Assembly (NCBI RefSeq): GCF_023074185.1
Contig: NZ_JADPKY010000126.1
Span: 248,001 to 312,000 of the forward strand
Reading direction: 5' to 3'
DNA: 64,000 bases
Origin: Bradyrhizobium sp. 132
Lineage (GTDB): Bacteria > Pseudomonadota > Alphaproteobacteria > Rhizobiales > Xanthobacteraceae
Shown: piece by piece, positions 6,924-15,561 of the stretch
How positions within the stretch are numbered: position 1 is the first letter of the stretch
Layout: each line of letters begins with the position of its first letter
The notes under the pieces: generated by a model
The model's database searches: none
The model's input: only the letters and a program-made list of their open reading frames with translations
Told to the model about the DNA's origin: nothing
Program-made: the position numbers and the translations under genes

Positions 6924-9194
6924 CTACGCCGCCACGACGCGCGGCGCATCCACCGGATTCGACGGCTGCACCGGCTTGCTCAGCATCGTGACTTCGCTGA
7001 AGCCGACGGCGCTGAGCTGCTCGCACATCAGCGCGCGCGCATCCGGCGCCATCGACGCGTCGGGCACCACGACGGCGCGGGCATTCGCCGTCAGCAGTTC
7101 GGCCGGCAGGTCGGAGGCGCTGCCGGCATCGAGCAGCACGTGGTCGTAGGCGCGCAGCAGCGCGTCGACCGCCAGGGTCACCCGCGGCGACTGCAACAGA
7201 CTGCGATCGAAGCCGGGACGGCCGGGCAAGACCAGATGCAGCCGCGAGAGCTTGTCCCGGGTGATGATTTGCGCGAACGACGCCTCGCCCTGCATCAGCT
7301 CGGCAAGGCCGGGTGCGGAGGCGTCGACGGATACGGCGGCCATGGTCGGCGAGGACGCGGCAAGATCGACCACGACAACCCGCGCATCGCGCGCGAGATA
7401 CCGGGCCAGTGTCAGCGTCGACAGCGTGACGGCTTCGCCGGCTGCGGTGCCGAGCACCGTGACTTTCTTCGCCCCAGCCCCGGCGGCGCGCAGGCTAGCG
7501 GCCAGGCGTTCGATCTCCGGGAATTCGCTGACATCGGCATCCGCCGTCATCTCCGGCTGAAGCGGCGCGGGCTCTGCCATGACCGGATCGACGAACGGCT
7601 CGATGACCATCGGTTGAACAACTTGTTCCTGGCGAGCCGACGCCCGCGTTTGCGCTGGCGTGAATACAGCGACTGCACGGGGCGCGGTCTGGCGCAACAA
7701 CTCTCCGGTGACGACGACGCCGGACGAGAGCAACAGTGTCGCGATCGTCGCGATCAGCACGATCGGCAGCTTCTTCGGATAGGCCGGCATGTTCGAGACG
7801 ATGGCGCGTGAGATGATGCGGCCATCCGTCGGCGCGGTATCGATGGTCTCGCGGGTGTTCGCTTCACGGTACTTCGCGAGATAGGTTTCGAGCAGGTCAC
7901 GCTGCGCCTTGGCCTCACGCTCGAGGGCGCGGAGCTGCACGTCCTGGCCGTTGGTTGACGTCGCCTGCTTCTTGAGCTGCTCGAGGCTTGCGGACAATTC
8001 CTGAACGCGCCCGCTGGCGGCACGCGCATCGTTTTCGAGCGTGCGGGCGAGCTTGGCGGCCTCGTCGCGGATCTGGGTGTCGAGGTCGGCGAGCTGCGCC
8101 TTCAATTCCTTGATGCGCGGGTGGTTGCCGAGCAACGTCGACGATTGCTCGGCCAGCTGCGCCCGCAACGCCACGCGCTGCTGGGAGGGCGTGCGCATCG
8201 ATTCCGAGTTCAGCACTTCCGACGACTCGATCGGTTTGCCGCTCTGGATCATCTCGCGGATCAGGCGCGCCTTGGCCTCGGCATCGGCCTTGAGCGCGCG
8301 CGCATTGTTGAGCTGGGTGTTGACCTCGCCCATCTGCTGGTTCGACAGCGTCGTGTTGTTGGTGCCGATGAACAGGCTCGACTTGGAGCGGAAATCCTCG
8401 GCCTTCGCTTCGGCCTCGGAGACATTCCGTCGCAGCTCGTCGATCCTGCCGCCATACCACTGGCTCGCGTTCCGGGCCTGGTCCTGGCGCGCATCCTGTT
8501 GGAGCACGAGATAGCCGTCGGCGATTGAATTGGCGACGCGCGCGGCGAGATCGGGATCGGCGGACTGGAATTCGATCACGATCACGCGCGACTTGTCGAC
8601 GGCGTAGGCCTGGAGGCGCTCGTAATAGGCGTCGAGCACGCGCTCTTCCGGCGTCATCGAGAACGGATCGCGGCCGATGCCAACCAGCGCCGCAAGCGAC
8701 CTCAGCGGCGAAATGCCTTGCAGCACCGGATCGAACTCGGGCCGCTCCGCAAGCTTGTTCTTCTTGATGATCTCGCGCGCGAGGTCGCGCGACAGCACGA
8801 GCTGCACCTGGCTGGTGACGGCCTCTGCGTCGAGCGCCTGCCGCTCCTCGGCGCGATCGCTGTTGGGGCGCAGAAACACGTTCTCGCGGCCGTCGATCAG
8901 GATGCGGGACTCAGACTTGTAGCGCGGCGTGACGAGATTGACGATCGCGACGGACGCGACGAGCGCCAGCACCGTCGGCACGATGATCCAGCCGCGCTTG
9001 CGCGCCAATGCCGCGCCGAGCGCGTGAAGGTCGATGTCGCCGGATTCGACTGGCTGCTGCGTCGGAGCAACGGGCGCAGGCTTTGCTTCGATCCTGGGCG
9101 CGAGTTCGGCCCGCTTGGTTTCGGCTTTGGCCTTCGAGACGGCCCGCTCGACCACCGCCCTGTCCTTGCCGCCACGCCAGAACGCTAAACGCAT
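6924..9194 (-). CDS. Wzz/GumC-type polysaccharide co-polymerase fused to a degenerate BY-kinase domain
   Basis: A 756-residue inner-membrane protein. Order: basic Ala-rich N-tail, TM1 (about 66-88), Wzz periplasmic domain with long coiled coils (roughly 200-440; LSNQQMGEVNTQLNNARALKADAEAKAR and similar), TM2 (about 473-495), a linker, and a CpsD/CapB-like ATPase domain (about 573-756). The ATPase part has lost its function motifs: Walker A reads GTAAGEAVTLST, with no Lys, and Walker A' reads VVVVDLAASSP, lacking the second Asp. Only Walker B (HVLLDAG) is kept, and no Tyr cluster ends the protein. It should set chain length and couple polymerisation to export, but not phosphorylate. Start chosen at MRLAFWRGG. 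Confidence 0.87.
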   Translation of the reverse strand: MRLAFWRGGKDRAVVERAVSKAKAETKRAELAPRIEAKPAPVAPTQQPVESGDIDLHALGAALARKRGWIIVPTVLALVASVAIVNLVTPRYKSESRILIDGRENVFLRPNSDRAEERQALDAEAVTSQVQLVLSRDLAREIIKKNKLAERPEFDPVLQGISPLRSLAALVGIGRDPFSMTPEERVLDAYYERLQAYAVDKSRVIVIEFQSADPDLAARVANSIADGYLVLQQDARQDQARNASQWYGGRIDELRRNVSEAEAKAEDFRSKSSLFIGTNNTTLSNQQMGEVNTQLNNARALKADAEAKARLIREMIQSGKPIESSEVLNSESMRTPSQQRVALRAQLAEQSSTLLGNHPRIKELKAQLADLDTQIRDEAAKLARTLENDARAASGRVQELSASLEQLKKQATSTNGQDVQLRALEREAKAQRDLLETYLAKYREANTRETIDTAPTDGRIISRAIVSNMPAYPKKLPIVLIATIATLLLSSGVVVTGELLRQTAPRAVAVFTPAQTRASARQEQVVQPMVIEPFVDPVMAEPAPLQPEMTADADVSEFPEIERLAASLRAAGAGAKKVTVLGTAAGEAVTLSTLTLARYLARDARVVVVDLAASSPTMAAVSVDASAPGLAELMQGEASFAQIITRDKLSRLHLVLPGRPGFDRSLLQSPRVTLAVDALLRAYDHVLLDAGSASDLPAELLTANARAVVVPDASMAPDARALMCEQLSAVGFSEVTMLSKPVQPSNPVDAPRVVAA

Positions 9195-9399
9195 CGAACA
9201 CTCCCGCAGGCGCAACGCCACGAACTTACCTCAACCGGGACGATTACACTCCATTAAGGTTGCCGCTGGGTTAATCGCGGCATCCGACAGCTCGCGCAGG
9301 CGCGCTCGTCACCATTTGTTAACCACGAGGGCTCTTAATCCGTCTCGATTATTTCGTGAGTTTTGTTCGAGCATTCGCCGTCGAGCGCTGGTTTTGATC

Positions 9400-10533
9400 A
9401 TGCCCCCCTCTCAAGACCAGCCGCTTCGCATCCTGCACGCCGTGCGCGCTCCAGTCGGCGGCATCTTCCGCCACATCCTCGACGTCGCCAACGGCCAGGT
9501 CGACCGCGGCCATCATGTCGGCATCCTCGCCGACAACCTCACCGGCGGCGAGCGCGCCGACAAGGCCCTTGCCGAGCTCGCACCGCGACTGAAGCTCGGC
9601 GTGCACCGGATGGCGATCCGCCGCGAACCGTCGCCGGACGATGTCCTGGTCTGGCTTCGCTTGCGGCGCCTGATCGCTACGCTCAAGCCCGACGTCATGC
9701 ATGGCCACGGCGCCAAGGCCGGTGCTTTCATCCGCATGCGGCGGCGCTCCGACGACACCATCCGCATCTACACCCCGCATGGCGGCTCGCTGCATTATCC
9801 CCTCAACACGCTCAAGGGCGAGTTTTACGCGCGGCTCGAGCGCACGCTGATGGGCGCGACCGACCTTTTTCTGTTCGAAAGCGCGTTTGCCCGCGACACC
9901 TATCAGCGCATCGTCGGCACGCCGAAGGGCGTGGTGCATTGCGTCTTCAACGGTGTGACGCCGGAAGAATTCGAGCCTGTTATCATCGCCGGCGACGCCA
10001 CCGACCTCGCTTATGTCGGTGAGTTCAGGCACATCAAGGGCGCCGATCTGCTGGTCGATGCGGTGGCGCGCCTGCACGAGGGCGGCAAGAGGGTCACCCT
10101 GACGCTCGGCGGCGATGGCGAGGAGACCGCGGCGTTGAAAGCGCAGGTCGAGAGGCTTGGCCTGACCAGTGCCATCCGCTTCATCGGCCATGTCAAGGCG
10201 CGCTACGGCTTTTCCAAGGGGCGGCTGCTGGTCGTTCCCTCGCGTGGCGATTCCATGCCCTATGTCGTGATCGAGGCCGGTGCTGCCGGCATTCCGATGA
10301 TCGCGTCCAGAATCGGAGGCATCCCCGAGATTTTTGGGGCGGAGAGCCCGGCGCTGTTCGCGCCGAGCGACGCGGAGGCCATGGCGGAGGCGATTGCGGC
10401 CGCGCTCGACAATCCGCAAGCGACCGTGCAGCGCGCATCGTCTTTGCGCGAGCGCATCTCCGCGCATTTCTCTCAGCAGGCGATGGTTGATGGCGTGCTC
10501 GCGGGATATCGCGACGCATTTACCAAACACTAA
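9400..10533 (+). CDS. Glycosyltransferase family 4 protein
   Basis: A 377-residue GT-B fold enzyme. The N-terminal domain has HAVRAPVGGIFRHILD (acceptor-side glycine loop) and DVMHGHGAKAGAF. The C-terminal nucleotide-sugar domain has DLAYVGEFRHIKGADLL, TLGGDGEE, IRFIGHV and the donor-binding E-x7-E region VVIEAGAAGIPMIASRIGGIPEIF. It probably adds one sugar to the undecaprenyl-linked repeat unit of the neighbouring polysaccharide; donor and acceptor cannot be told from sequence. The ATG at 9400 is chosen because the longer open frame upstream overlaps the divergent Wzz gene and its promoter region. The next gene (PGT) follows on the same strand after about 120 bases. Confidence 0.9.
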   Translation: MPPSQDQPLRILHAVRAPVGGIFRHILDVANGQVDRGHHVGILADNLTGGERADKALAELAPRLKLGVHRMAIRREPSPDDVLVWLRLRRLIATLKPDVMHGHGAKAGAFIRMRRRSDDTIRIYTPHGGSLHYPLNTLKGEFYARLERTLMGATDLFLFESAFARDTYQRIVGTPKGVVHCVFNGVTPEEFEPVIIAGDATDLAYVGEFRHIKGADLLVDAVARLHEGGKRVTLTLGGDGEETAALKAQVERLGLTSAIRFIGHVKARYGFSKGRLLVVPSRGDSMPYVVIEAGAAGIPMIASRIGGIPEIFGAESPALFAPSDAEAMAEAIAAALDNPQATVQRASSLRERISAHFSQQAMVDGVLAGYRDAFTKH

Positions 10534-10653
10534 CCATCCTTAAGGCCCGCTTTAGAGAATCTTCCGATTTGTTCGATACTCGATGTGCCAGGGGATGCTC
10601 GCCCGGGGCGCAAGGACGCGTCCCGCGGGTTTTTGGAATGGACGTGGACGCCC

Positions 10654-12204
10654 GTGGAACCGCTCAACGCACGCTCGATGCTCGATGCCGCGACCAGCGC
10701 CGCGGCGAACCCGGCTGACCCGCCCTTTGTGGAGCGCCGCCGCCGACTCTCGCCCGCCGCGCTGGACATCGTCAACCAGAAGGTCGCCCGCGCCTATTCG
10801 CCAATCGTAATCACCGGCTTCGTCCGCCTGGCCGATTTCGCGCTGCTGAGCCTCGTCGGCATCGCGCTCTATCTCGGCTATGTCATGCCGCTCGCCGGCT
10901 CCTTCAGCTGGGTTTATCCCGCGCAAATCATCGCCGTCGCGATCTCCGCCGTGGTCTGCTTCCAGGCCGCCGACATCTATCAAGTGCAGTTGTTCCGCGG
11001 TCAGCTCCGGCAGATGACGCGGATGATCTCCTCCTGGTCGTTCGTCTTCCTGCTGTTCATCGGCATCTCCTTCTTCGCCAAGTTCGGCAGCGAAATATCG
11101 CGGCTGTGGCTTGCCGCCTTCTACTTCCTCGGGCTCGCCGCGCTCGTCTGCCAGCGCCTGGTGCTGCGCTCGCTGGTGCGCGCCTGGGCGCGCGAGGGCC
11201 GGCTCGACCGCCGCACCATCATTGTCGGCTCCGACCGCAACGGCGAACAATTGGTCGAGGCGCTGAAAGTGCAGGAGGATTCCGACATCCACGTGCTCGG
11301 CGTGTTCGACGACCGCAACGACAGCCGCGCGCTCGACACCTGTGCCGGCGCGCGCAAGCTCGGCAAGGTCGACGACATCATCGAGTTCGCCCGCCGCACC
11401 CGCGTCGATCTCGTGCTGTTCGCGCTGCCGATCTCCGCCGAAACGCGCATCCTGGAGATGCTGAAGAAGCTCTGGGTGCTGCCGGTGGACATCCGCCTCT
11501 CCGCGCACACCAACAAGCTGCGCTTCCGTCCCCGCTCCTACTCCTATATCGGCGAGGTGCCGACACTGGACGTGTTCGAGGCGCCGATCACCGACTGGGA
11601 CCTGGTGATGAAATGGTTGTTCGACCGCATCGTCGGCAGCCTCGCGCTGCTGGCGGCCCTGCCGGTCATGGGATTGGTGGCGCTGGCGGTGAAGTTCGAC
11701 AGCCCCGGCCCGGTGCTGTTCCGGCAAAAGCGCTTCGGCTTCAACAACGAGCGCATCGACGTCTACAAGTTCCGCTCGATGTACCATCATCAGGCGGATC
11801 CGACGGCCTCGAAGGTCGTGACCAAGAACGATTCGCGCGTCACCCGTGTCGGCCGCTTCATCCGCAAGACCAGCCTCGACGAGCTGCCGCAGCTCTTCAA
11901 CGTGGTCTTCTCCGGCAATCTATCGTTGGTCGGTCCGCGTCCGCATGCGGTGCAAGGCAAGCTCCAGAGCCGCCTGTTCGACGAAGCCGTCGATGGATAT
12001 TTCGCCCGCCACCGGGTCAAGCCCGGCATCACCGGCTGGGCTCAGATCAACGGCTGGCGCGGCGAGATCGACAACGAAGAGAAGATCCAGAAGCGCGTCG
12101 AGTTCGACCTCTATTACATCGAGAGCTGGTCGGTGCTGTTCGATCTCGTCATTCTGCTGAAGACGCCGATGTCGCTGCTGACTAAGAACGAGAACGCGTA
12201 TTGA
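10654..12204 (+). CDS. Polyprenyl-phosphate hexose-1-phosphate transferase (WcaJ/ExoY family)
   Basis: A 516-residue PGT of the long WcaJ type that starts repeat-unit assembly by loading a sugar phosphate on undecaprenyl phosphate. Four to five N-terminal membrane segments are followed by a CoA-binding-like domain (TIIVGSDRNGEQLV) and the catalytic bacterial sugar transferase domain (about 319-516). That domain has FDSPGPVLFRQKR, DVYKFRSMY, KTSLDELPQLFNV, LVGPRPH and GITGWAQINGW; the Asp-Glu pair in DELPQ is catalytic in the family. I choose GTG at 10654, preceded by GGA five bases upstream. The same frame is open to a GTG at 10585, and an ATG follows at 10678, so the start is uncertain. The donor could be glucose, as in holdfast HfsE/UppE-like enzymes. 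Confidence 0.9.
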   Translation: MEPLNARSMLDAATSAAANPADPPFVERRRRLSPAALDIVNQKVARAYSPIVITGFVRLADFALLSLVGIALYLGYVMPLAGSFSWVYPAQIIAVAISAVVCFQAADIYQVQLFRGQLRQMTRMISSWSFVFLLFIGISFFAKFGSEISRLWLAAFYFLGLAALVCQRLVLRSLVRAWAREGRLDRRTIIVGSDRNGEQLVEALKVQEDSDIHVLGVFDDRNDSRALDTCAGARKLGKVDDIIEFARRTRVDLVLFALPISAETRILEMLKKLWVLPVDIRLSAHTNKLRFRPRSYSYIGEVPTLDVFEAPITDWDLVMKWLFDRIVGSLALLAALPVMGLVALAVKFDSPGPVLFRQKRFGFNNERIDVYKFRSMYHHQADPTASKVVTKNDSRVTRVGRFIRKTSLDELPQLFNVVFSGNLSLVGPRPHAVQGKLQSRLFDEAVDGYFARHRVKPGITGWAQINGWRGEIDNEEKIQKRVEFDLYYIESWSVLFDLVILLKTPMSLLTKNENAY

Positions 12205-12217
12205 GCTGAGTTTCTCC

Positions 12218-12336
12218 GTCATGCTCCGCCTTGTCCGCAATTGCGTACTGGGGTGGGGCATCCAGTACGCCGCGGCGCCGCCATAGAGCCTCGCTGTCTC
12301 GGAGTACTGGATCGCCCGGTCAAGCCGGACGATGAG
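12218..12336. repeat. Interspersed palindromic repeat, family B copy 1
   Basis: The sequence starts GTCATGCTCCGCC, passes through GGGCATCCAGTACGCCGCGG, and ends GTACTGGATCGCCCGGTCAAGCCGGACGATGAG. It shares the CATCCAGTACGCCGCG and ACTGGATCG...CCGGTCAAGCCGGACGATGA blocks with copy 2 at 15436-15535. It fills most of the gap between the PGT and the polymerase-like gene. Confidence 0.8.
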
Positions 12337-12379
12337 AGCGTGTTTTGTGGCGTACCGGTAGCGTGAGCGTGAGCGTGTG

Positions 12380-13636
12380 ATGGCGTATCCGGCGACAGCG
12401 GGGGAGATGAATGCAGCGGTTCGCGCGGCGCCCGGCGTGCTGGCCCTTCAGCGTGCGCTGGTGTGGCTGGTCGGCGCCTCCGGCGCGATCGTCTTCATTG
12501 AGCCGAGCCCCTACGAGATCGTGACGTTGCTCGCCACCATCACCTTCTTCGCCACCGGTCTGCGCTTGCGGCTCGCGCTGATGCCGCTGGTGCTGATGCT
12601 GGTCCTGCTCAATGTCGGCTACACGATCAGCGCGATCCCGTTATTCGAACAGTCCGAGGTGGTGAGCTGGATTGCGACCTCCTGGTACATGGCGGTGACG
12701 GTCGTGTTCTTCGCCATGGTCACATCGGAGGACACCACGGCCCGGCTCGACATGCTCCGCCGCGGACTCGTGATCGGCGCGATGGTTGCCTCCCTGTCGG
12801 CGGTCGCCGGCTACTTCCACCTGGTCCCCGGCGGAGACGACCTCCTCACACTTTATGGACGCGCCCGCGGCACGTTCAAGGACCCGAACGTGCTCGGCGC
12901 CTTCCTGATCCTGCCGGCGCTGTTTTCGCTCCAGAGCGTGGTTTCCGACAAGCTCGGCAAGGCGTTCCGCAACGTCATCGCCTTCGGCATCATGTCGCTG
13001 GCGATCCTGCTCGCTTTCTCCCGCGCCGCCTGGGGCGGGCTGGTGCTGACATCCGCCTTCATGCTGGCGCTGATGGTGCTGACCAGCCGCACCAACGCGC
13101 AGCGCTCGCGCATCATTGTCATGGCGATCCTGGCCGCGGTCCTGGGCCTGGCGCTGATCGCGGTGTTGATGTCGTTCGATTCCATCGCCGAAATGTTCAA
13201 GCAGCGCGCGAGCTTCGACCAGAGCTATGACGAAGGCCGGTTCGGCCGGTTCGGCCGGCACATCCTCGGTGCGGAGATGGCGCTCGACCTGCCGTTCGGC
13301 ATCGGCCCCCTGCAATTCCACCGCTTCTTCCCCGAGGACACCCACAACTCCTACCTCAACGCCTTCATGTCCGGCGGCTGGCTGTCCGGCATCTGCTATC
13401 CCGCGCTGGTCTTCACGACCGTTATCATGGGTATCAGGCACATCTTCGTCCGTGTGCCATGGCAGCGCGCCTATCTCGCCGTCTTCTCCGCCTTCGTCGG
13501 CACAGTCGGCGAAAGTTTCGTGATCGACACCGACCACTGGCGGCACTTCTGGATGATGCTGGGCGCGATGTGGGGCATGATCGCGGCCACACAGATCTAC
13601 AAGACTAGGGCTGGCGACGAAGCTTCCTCAGCTTGA
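12380..13636 (+). CDS. O-antigen ligase/polymerase family membrane protein (Wzy/WaaL-like)
   Basis: A 418-residue polytopic protein with about ten to twelve membrane segments. The Wzy_C-type signature is visible: GRARGTFKDPNVLGAFLILP, FSRAAWGGLVL, and after a large periplasmic loop EDTHNSYLNAFMSGGWLSG. In this family the loop His and Arg act in glycosyl transfer. In this locus it is the likely polymerase of the exported polysaccharide (HfsC/HfsI-like role); a ligase role cannot be excluded. ATG at 12380 is used; GTG at 12377 and ATG at 12407 are alternatives and none has a strong ribosome binding site. Its 3' end overlaps the convergent marR gene by 32 bases. Confidence 0.85.
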   Translation: MAYPATAGEMNAAVRAAPGVLALQRALVWLVGASGAIVFIEPSPYEIVTLLATITFFATGLRLRLALMPLVLMLVLLNVGYTISAIPLFEQSEVVSWIATSWYMAVTVVFFAMVTSEDTTARLDMLRRGLVIGAMVASLSAVAGYFHLVPGGDDLLTLYGRARGTFKDPNVLGAFLILPALFSLQSVVSDKLGKAFRNVIAFGIMSLAILLAFSRAAWGGLVLTSAFMLALMVLTSRTNAQRSRIIVMAILAAVLGLALIAVLMSFDSIAEMFKQRASFDQSYDEGRFGRFGRHILGAEMALDLPFGIGPLQFHRFFPEDTHNSYLNAFMSGGWLSGICYPALVFTTVIMGIRHIFVRVPWQRAYLAVFSAFVGTVGESFVIDTDHWRHFWMMLGAMWGMIAATQIYKTRAGDEASSA

Positions 13637-14144
13637 GATCGGGACGCTTCTCCGGCGGCGTGTCTAGCAGGCCCTTCAGCGCCGCGGTCGCCGCGAGCAC
13701 GCCCTTGTAGCCCTCATTGGCGAAGCGCAGCAGCAAGCGCAATTCCGCGTCGGAATAGCCGCCAAAAACCTTCTCCATCGCCTGCTGCATCGGCACGTAG
13801 AACTGGCCGAGCCTTTCTATCGCCTCCGACACGACAGCAATGAAGACCTTGCGGCGATCGGCATCGTCGCGTTCCCGGCGCACCAGCCCCGCCTTTTCGA
13901 GCCGGTCGACCACGCCGGTGATGGCGCCCGTCGTCAGGCCCGTGACTTCGGCGAGCCGGCCGGCGGTGACGCGGCCTTCGAGATACAGGATGTCCATGCA
14001 TTCCAGGTCGGAATTGGCAATTCCGGCAACGTTCGCAACCGTCTGGCCATAGAGCACGCCCTGCGCGGACGATCGGCGCATCGCCTCCTCGAGCTCCTGC
14101 AACAGCGCAGCGCGCGCCTTCGTCCTTGACAAGGCCGACCTCAT
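13605..14144 (-). CDS. MarR family transcriptional regulator
   Basis: A 179-residue winged-helix repressor. The DNA-binding core is SDLECMDILYLEGRVTAGRLAEVTGLTTGAITGVVDRLEKAGLVRRERDDADRRK, with the recognition helix around TTGAITGVVDRLE and the wing at RERDDADRRKV. The C-terminal helices form the dimer and ligand region. The gene is divergent from the FAD monooxygenase at 14228 with an 83-base gap. A perfect inverted repeat at 14159-14179 starts 15 bases upstream of its start codon, so it most likely represses both itself and the monooxygenase and is relieved by an aromatic or related substrate. The inducer is unknown. Confidence 0.9.
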   Translation of the reverse strand: MRSALSRTKARAALLQELEEAMRRSSAQGVLYGQTVANVAGIANSDLECMDILYLEGRVTAGRLAEVTGLTTGAITGVVDRLEKAGLVRRERDDADRRKVFIAVVSEAIERLGQFYVPMQQAMEKVFGGYSDAELRLLLRFANEGYKGVLAATAALKGLLDTPPEKRPDLKLRKLRRQP

Positions 14145-14158
14145 ATCTTAGTCGATAT

Positions 14159-14179
14159 ATCTCTTAGTCACTAAGAGAT
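14159..14179. promoter_or_regulatory. Candidate MarR operator
   Basis: A perfect inverted repeat: ATCTCTTAG (14159-14167), 3-base centre TCA, CTAAGAGAT (14171-14179). A second CTTAGTC half-site lies at 14147-14153, sixteen bases before the CTTAGTC inside the palindrome. It lies in the 83-base gap between divergent marR and the monooxygenase gene, exactly where a MarR dimer would block both promoters. Confidence 0.7.
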
Positions 14180-14227
14180 TTAGCGACCTTAATTCTCCTA
14201 GCACCACGGAAACGTCGGGAGCAAGCC

Positions 14228-15424
14228 ATGTCCAACCGTCCCCGCAAGGCCCTGATCATCGGCGCTGGCATCGCCGGCCCCGTCGCCGCGGTCCTGTTGC
14301 GCCGCGCCGGCATCGAGTCCGCGATCTACGAGGCCTGGCCCTATTCGAAAGGCATCGGCGGCGGCCTTCAGATCGCACCGAACGGCATGCAAGTCATGGA
14401 CGAGATCGGCCTTTCGAACGAGCTGATCAGCCGTGGCTCGATCGCGGAGTCGTTCGACTTCTATTCGCAAGGCGGAGAGAGACTCGGCGCGATCAATCGC
14501 GACATGGCGCGGCGCTTCGGCCAGCCGGCGGTCAATGTCTGCCGCGCCACGCTAAACGAGATGCTGATCGACAAGGCCTGGTGTGCCTGTGTGTCGCTGT
14601 ATTTCGAGAAGCGCCTGATCAAGATCGAGGACCGCGGCGACCAGCCGATCATCGCCTATTTCGCCGACGGCACCACCGCCGAAGGCGACTTCCTGATCGG
14701 CGCTGATGGCGTGCACTCGGTTGCGCGGCGCCAGGTCGTGCCGGACGGACCGCAGCCGTTCGACACCGGACTGATCGGCTTCGGCGGCTTCGTTCCGTAC
14801 GCCGTCCTCGACGGCCGGCCGATCGGCCGGAACGTCGAGACCACGTTCGGGCAGAGTGGCTTCTTCGGCTACGGCTATTGCAGTCCCGATCCGAACGACG
14901 GCGTGATGTGGTGGAGCACGCAGCCCGCACATGGCATGGACGCGGCGATGTTCCGCGCGCTCGACCCCGCGACACTGAAGCAGCACCTGCGCGGCTTCCA
15001 TCGCGGCTGGCATGATCCGATCCCCGCCATCATCGACGCGGCCGAGAACATTGTGGTCACCGACACGCTCGACGTCGCGACTCTGCCGACCTGGTCGCGC
15101 AAGCGCTCGCTGCTGATCGGCGACGCCGCGCATGCGACCAGCCCGCATGCCGGCCAGGGCGCCTCGCTCGCGCTGGAGGATGCGATGCGCCTCGCCCGGC
15201 TGATGCAGCAAGGCCAGGAGCTCGGCGCCACCTTCCAGGCATTCGAGGCCGAGCGACGCCCGCGCGCGGAAAAGATCGTCGCTCTGGCGCGCCGGAACGG
15301 CAACAGCAAGCGCGAATTCAGCGCCACCGGCGCTTGGATCCGCAATCAGATGATGAAGTGGCTGCTGCCGTTGGGTTCGAAGAGCATGGAGTTCATGTAC
15401 GCGTACGACGCGCGGGCGGTGTAG
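14228..15424 (+). CDS. FAD-dependent monooxygenase (salicylate/p-hydroxybenzoate hydroxylase-like)
   Basis: A 398-residue single-component flavoprotein of the FAD_binding_3 group. It has the three family motifs: ALIIGAGIAGPVAAVLLRRAG (ADP-binding GxGxxG), the DG motif FLIGADGVHSVAR, and the GD motif LLIGDAAHATSPHAGQGASLALEDA. Such enzymes use NAD(P)H and oxygen to hydroxylate an aromatic or similar ring; the substrate is not predictable. The region after 360 is short, so there is no extra thioredoxin-like domain. It is divergent from and probably controlled by the MarR regulator at 13605. A family B repeat follows directly. Confidence 0.88.
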   Translation: MSNRPRKALIIGAGIAGPVAAVLLRRAGIESAIYEAWPYSKGIGGGLQIAPNGMQVMDEIGLSNELISRGSIAESFDFYSQGGERLGAINRDMARRFGQPAVNVCRATLNEMLIDKAWCACVSLYFEKRLIKIEDRGDQPIIAYFADGTTAEGDFLIGADGVHSVARRQVVPDGPQPFDTGLIGFGGFVPYAVLDGRPIGRNVETTFGQSGFFGYGYCSPDPNDGVMWWSTQPAHGMDAAMFRALDPATLKQHLRGFHRGWHDPIPAIIDAAENIVVTDTLDVATLPTWSRKRSLLIGDAAHATSPHAGQGASLALEDAMRLARLMQQGQELGATFQAFEAERRPRAEKIVALARRNGNSKREFSATGAWIRNQMMKWLLPLGSKSMEFMYAYDARAV

Positions 15425-15435
15425 TTGCGAACGCT

Positions 15436-15535
15436 GTCATGCCCGCGAAGGCGGGCATCCAGTACGCCGCGACCTCTCGATTCGATCAGTGCCATCTCTG
15501 GGATACTGGATCGTCCGGTCAAGCCGGACGATGAC
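15436..15535. repeat. Interspersed palindromic repeat, family B copy 2
   Basis: It begins GTCATGCCCGCGAAGGCGGG, continues CATCCAGTACGCCGCGA, and ends TACTGGATCGTCCGGTC then AAGCCGGACGATGAC. Internal short hairpins (CCCGC...GCGGG, CCGGTCAAGCCGG) sit within an outer inverted repeat. It lies between the convergent monooxygenase and saccharopine-dehydrogenase-like genes. Confidence 0.85.
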
Positions 15536-15561
15536 ACCGCGATTGTGGCAAGTGACCGGCT

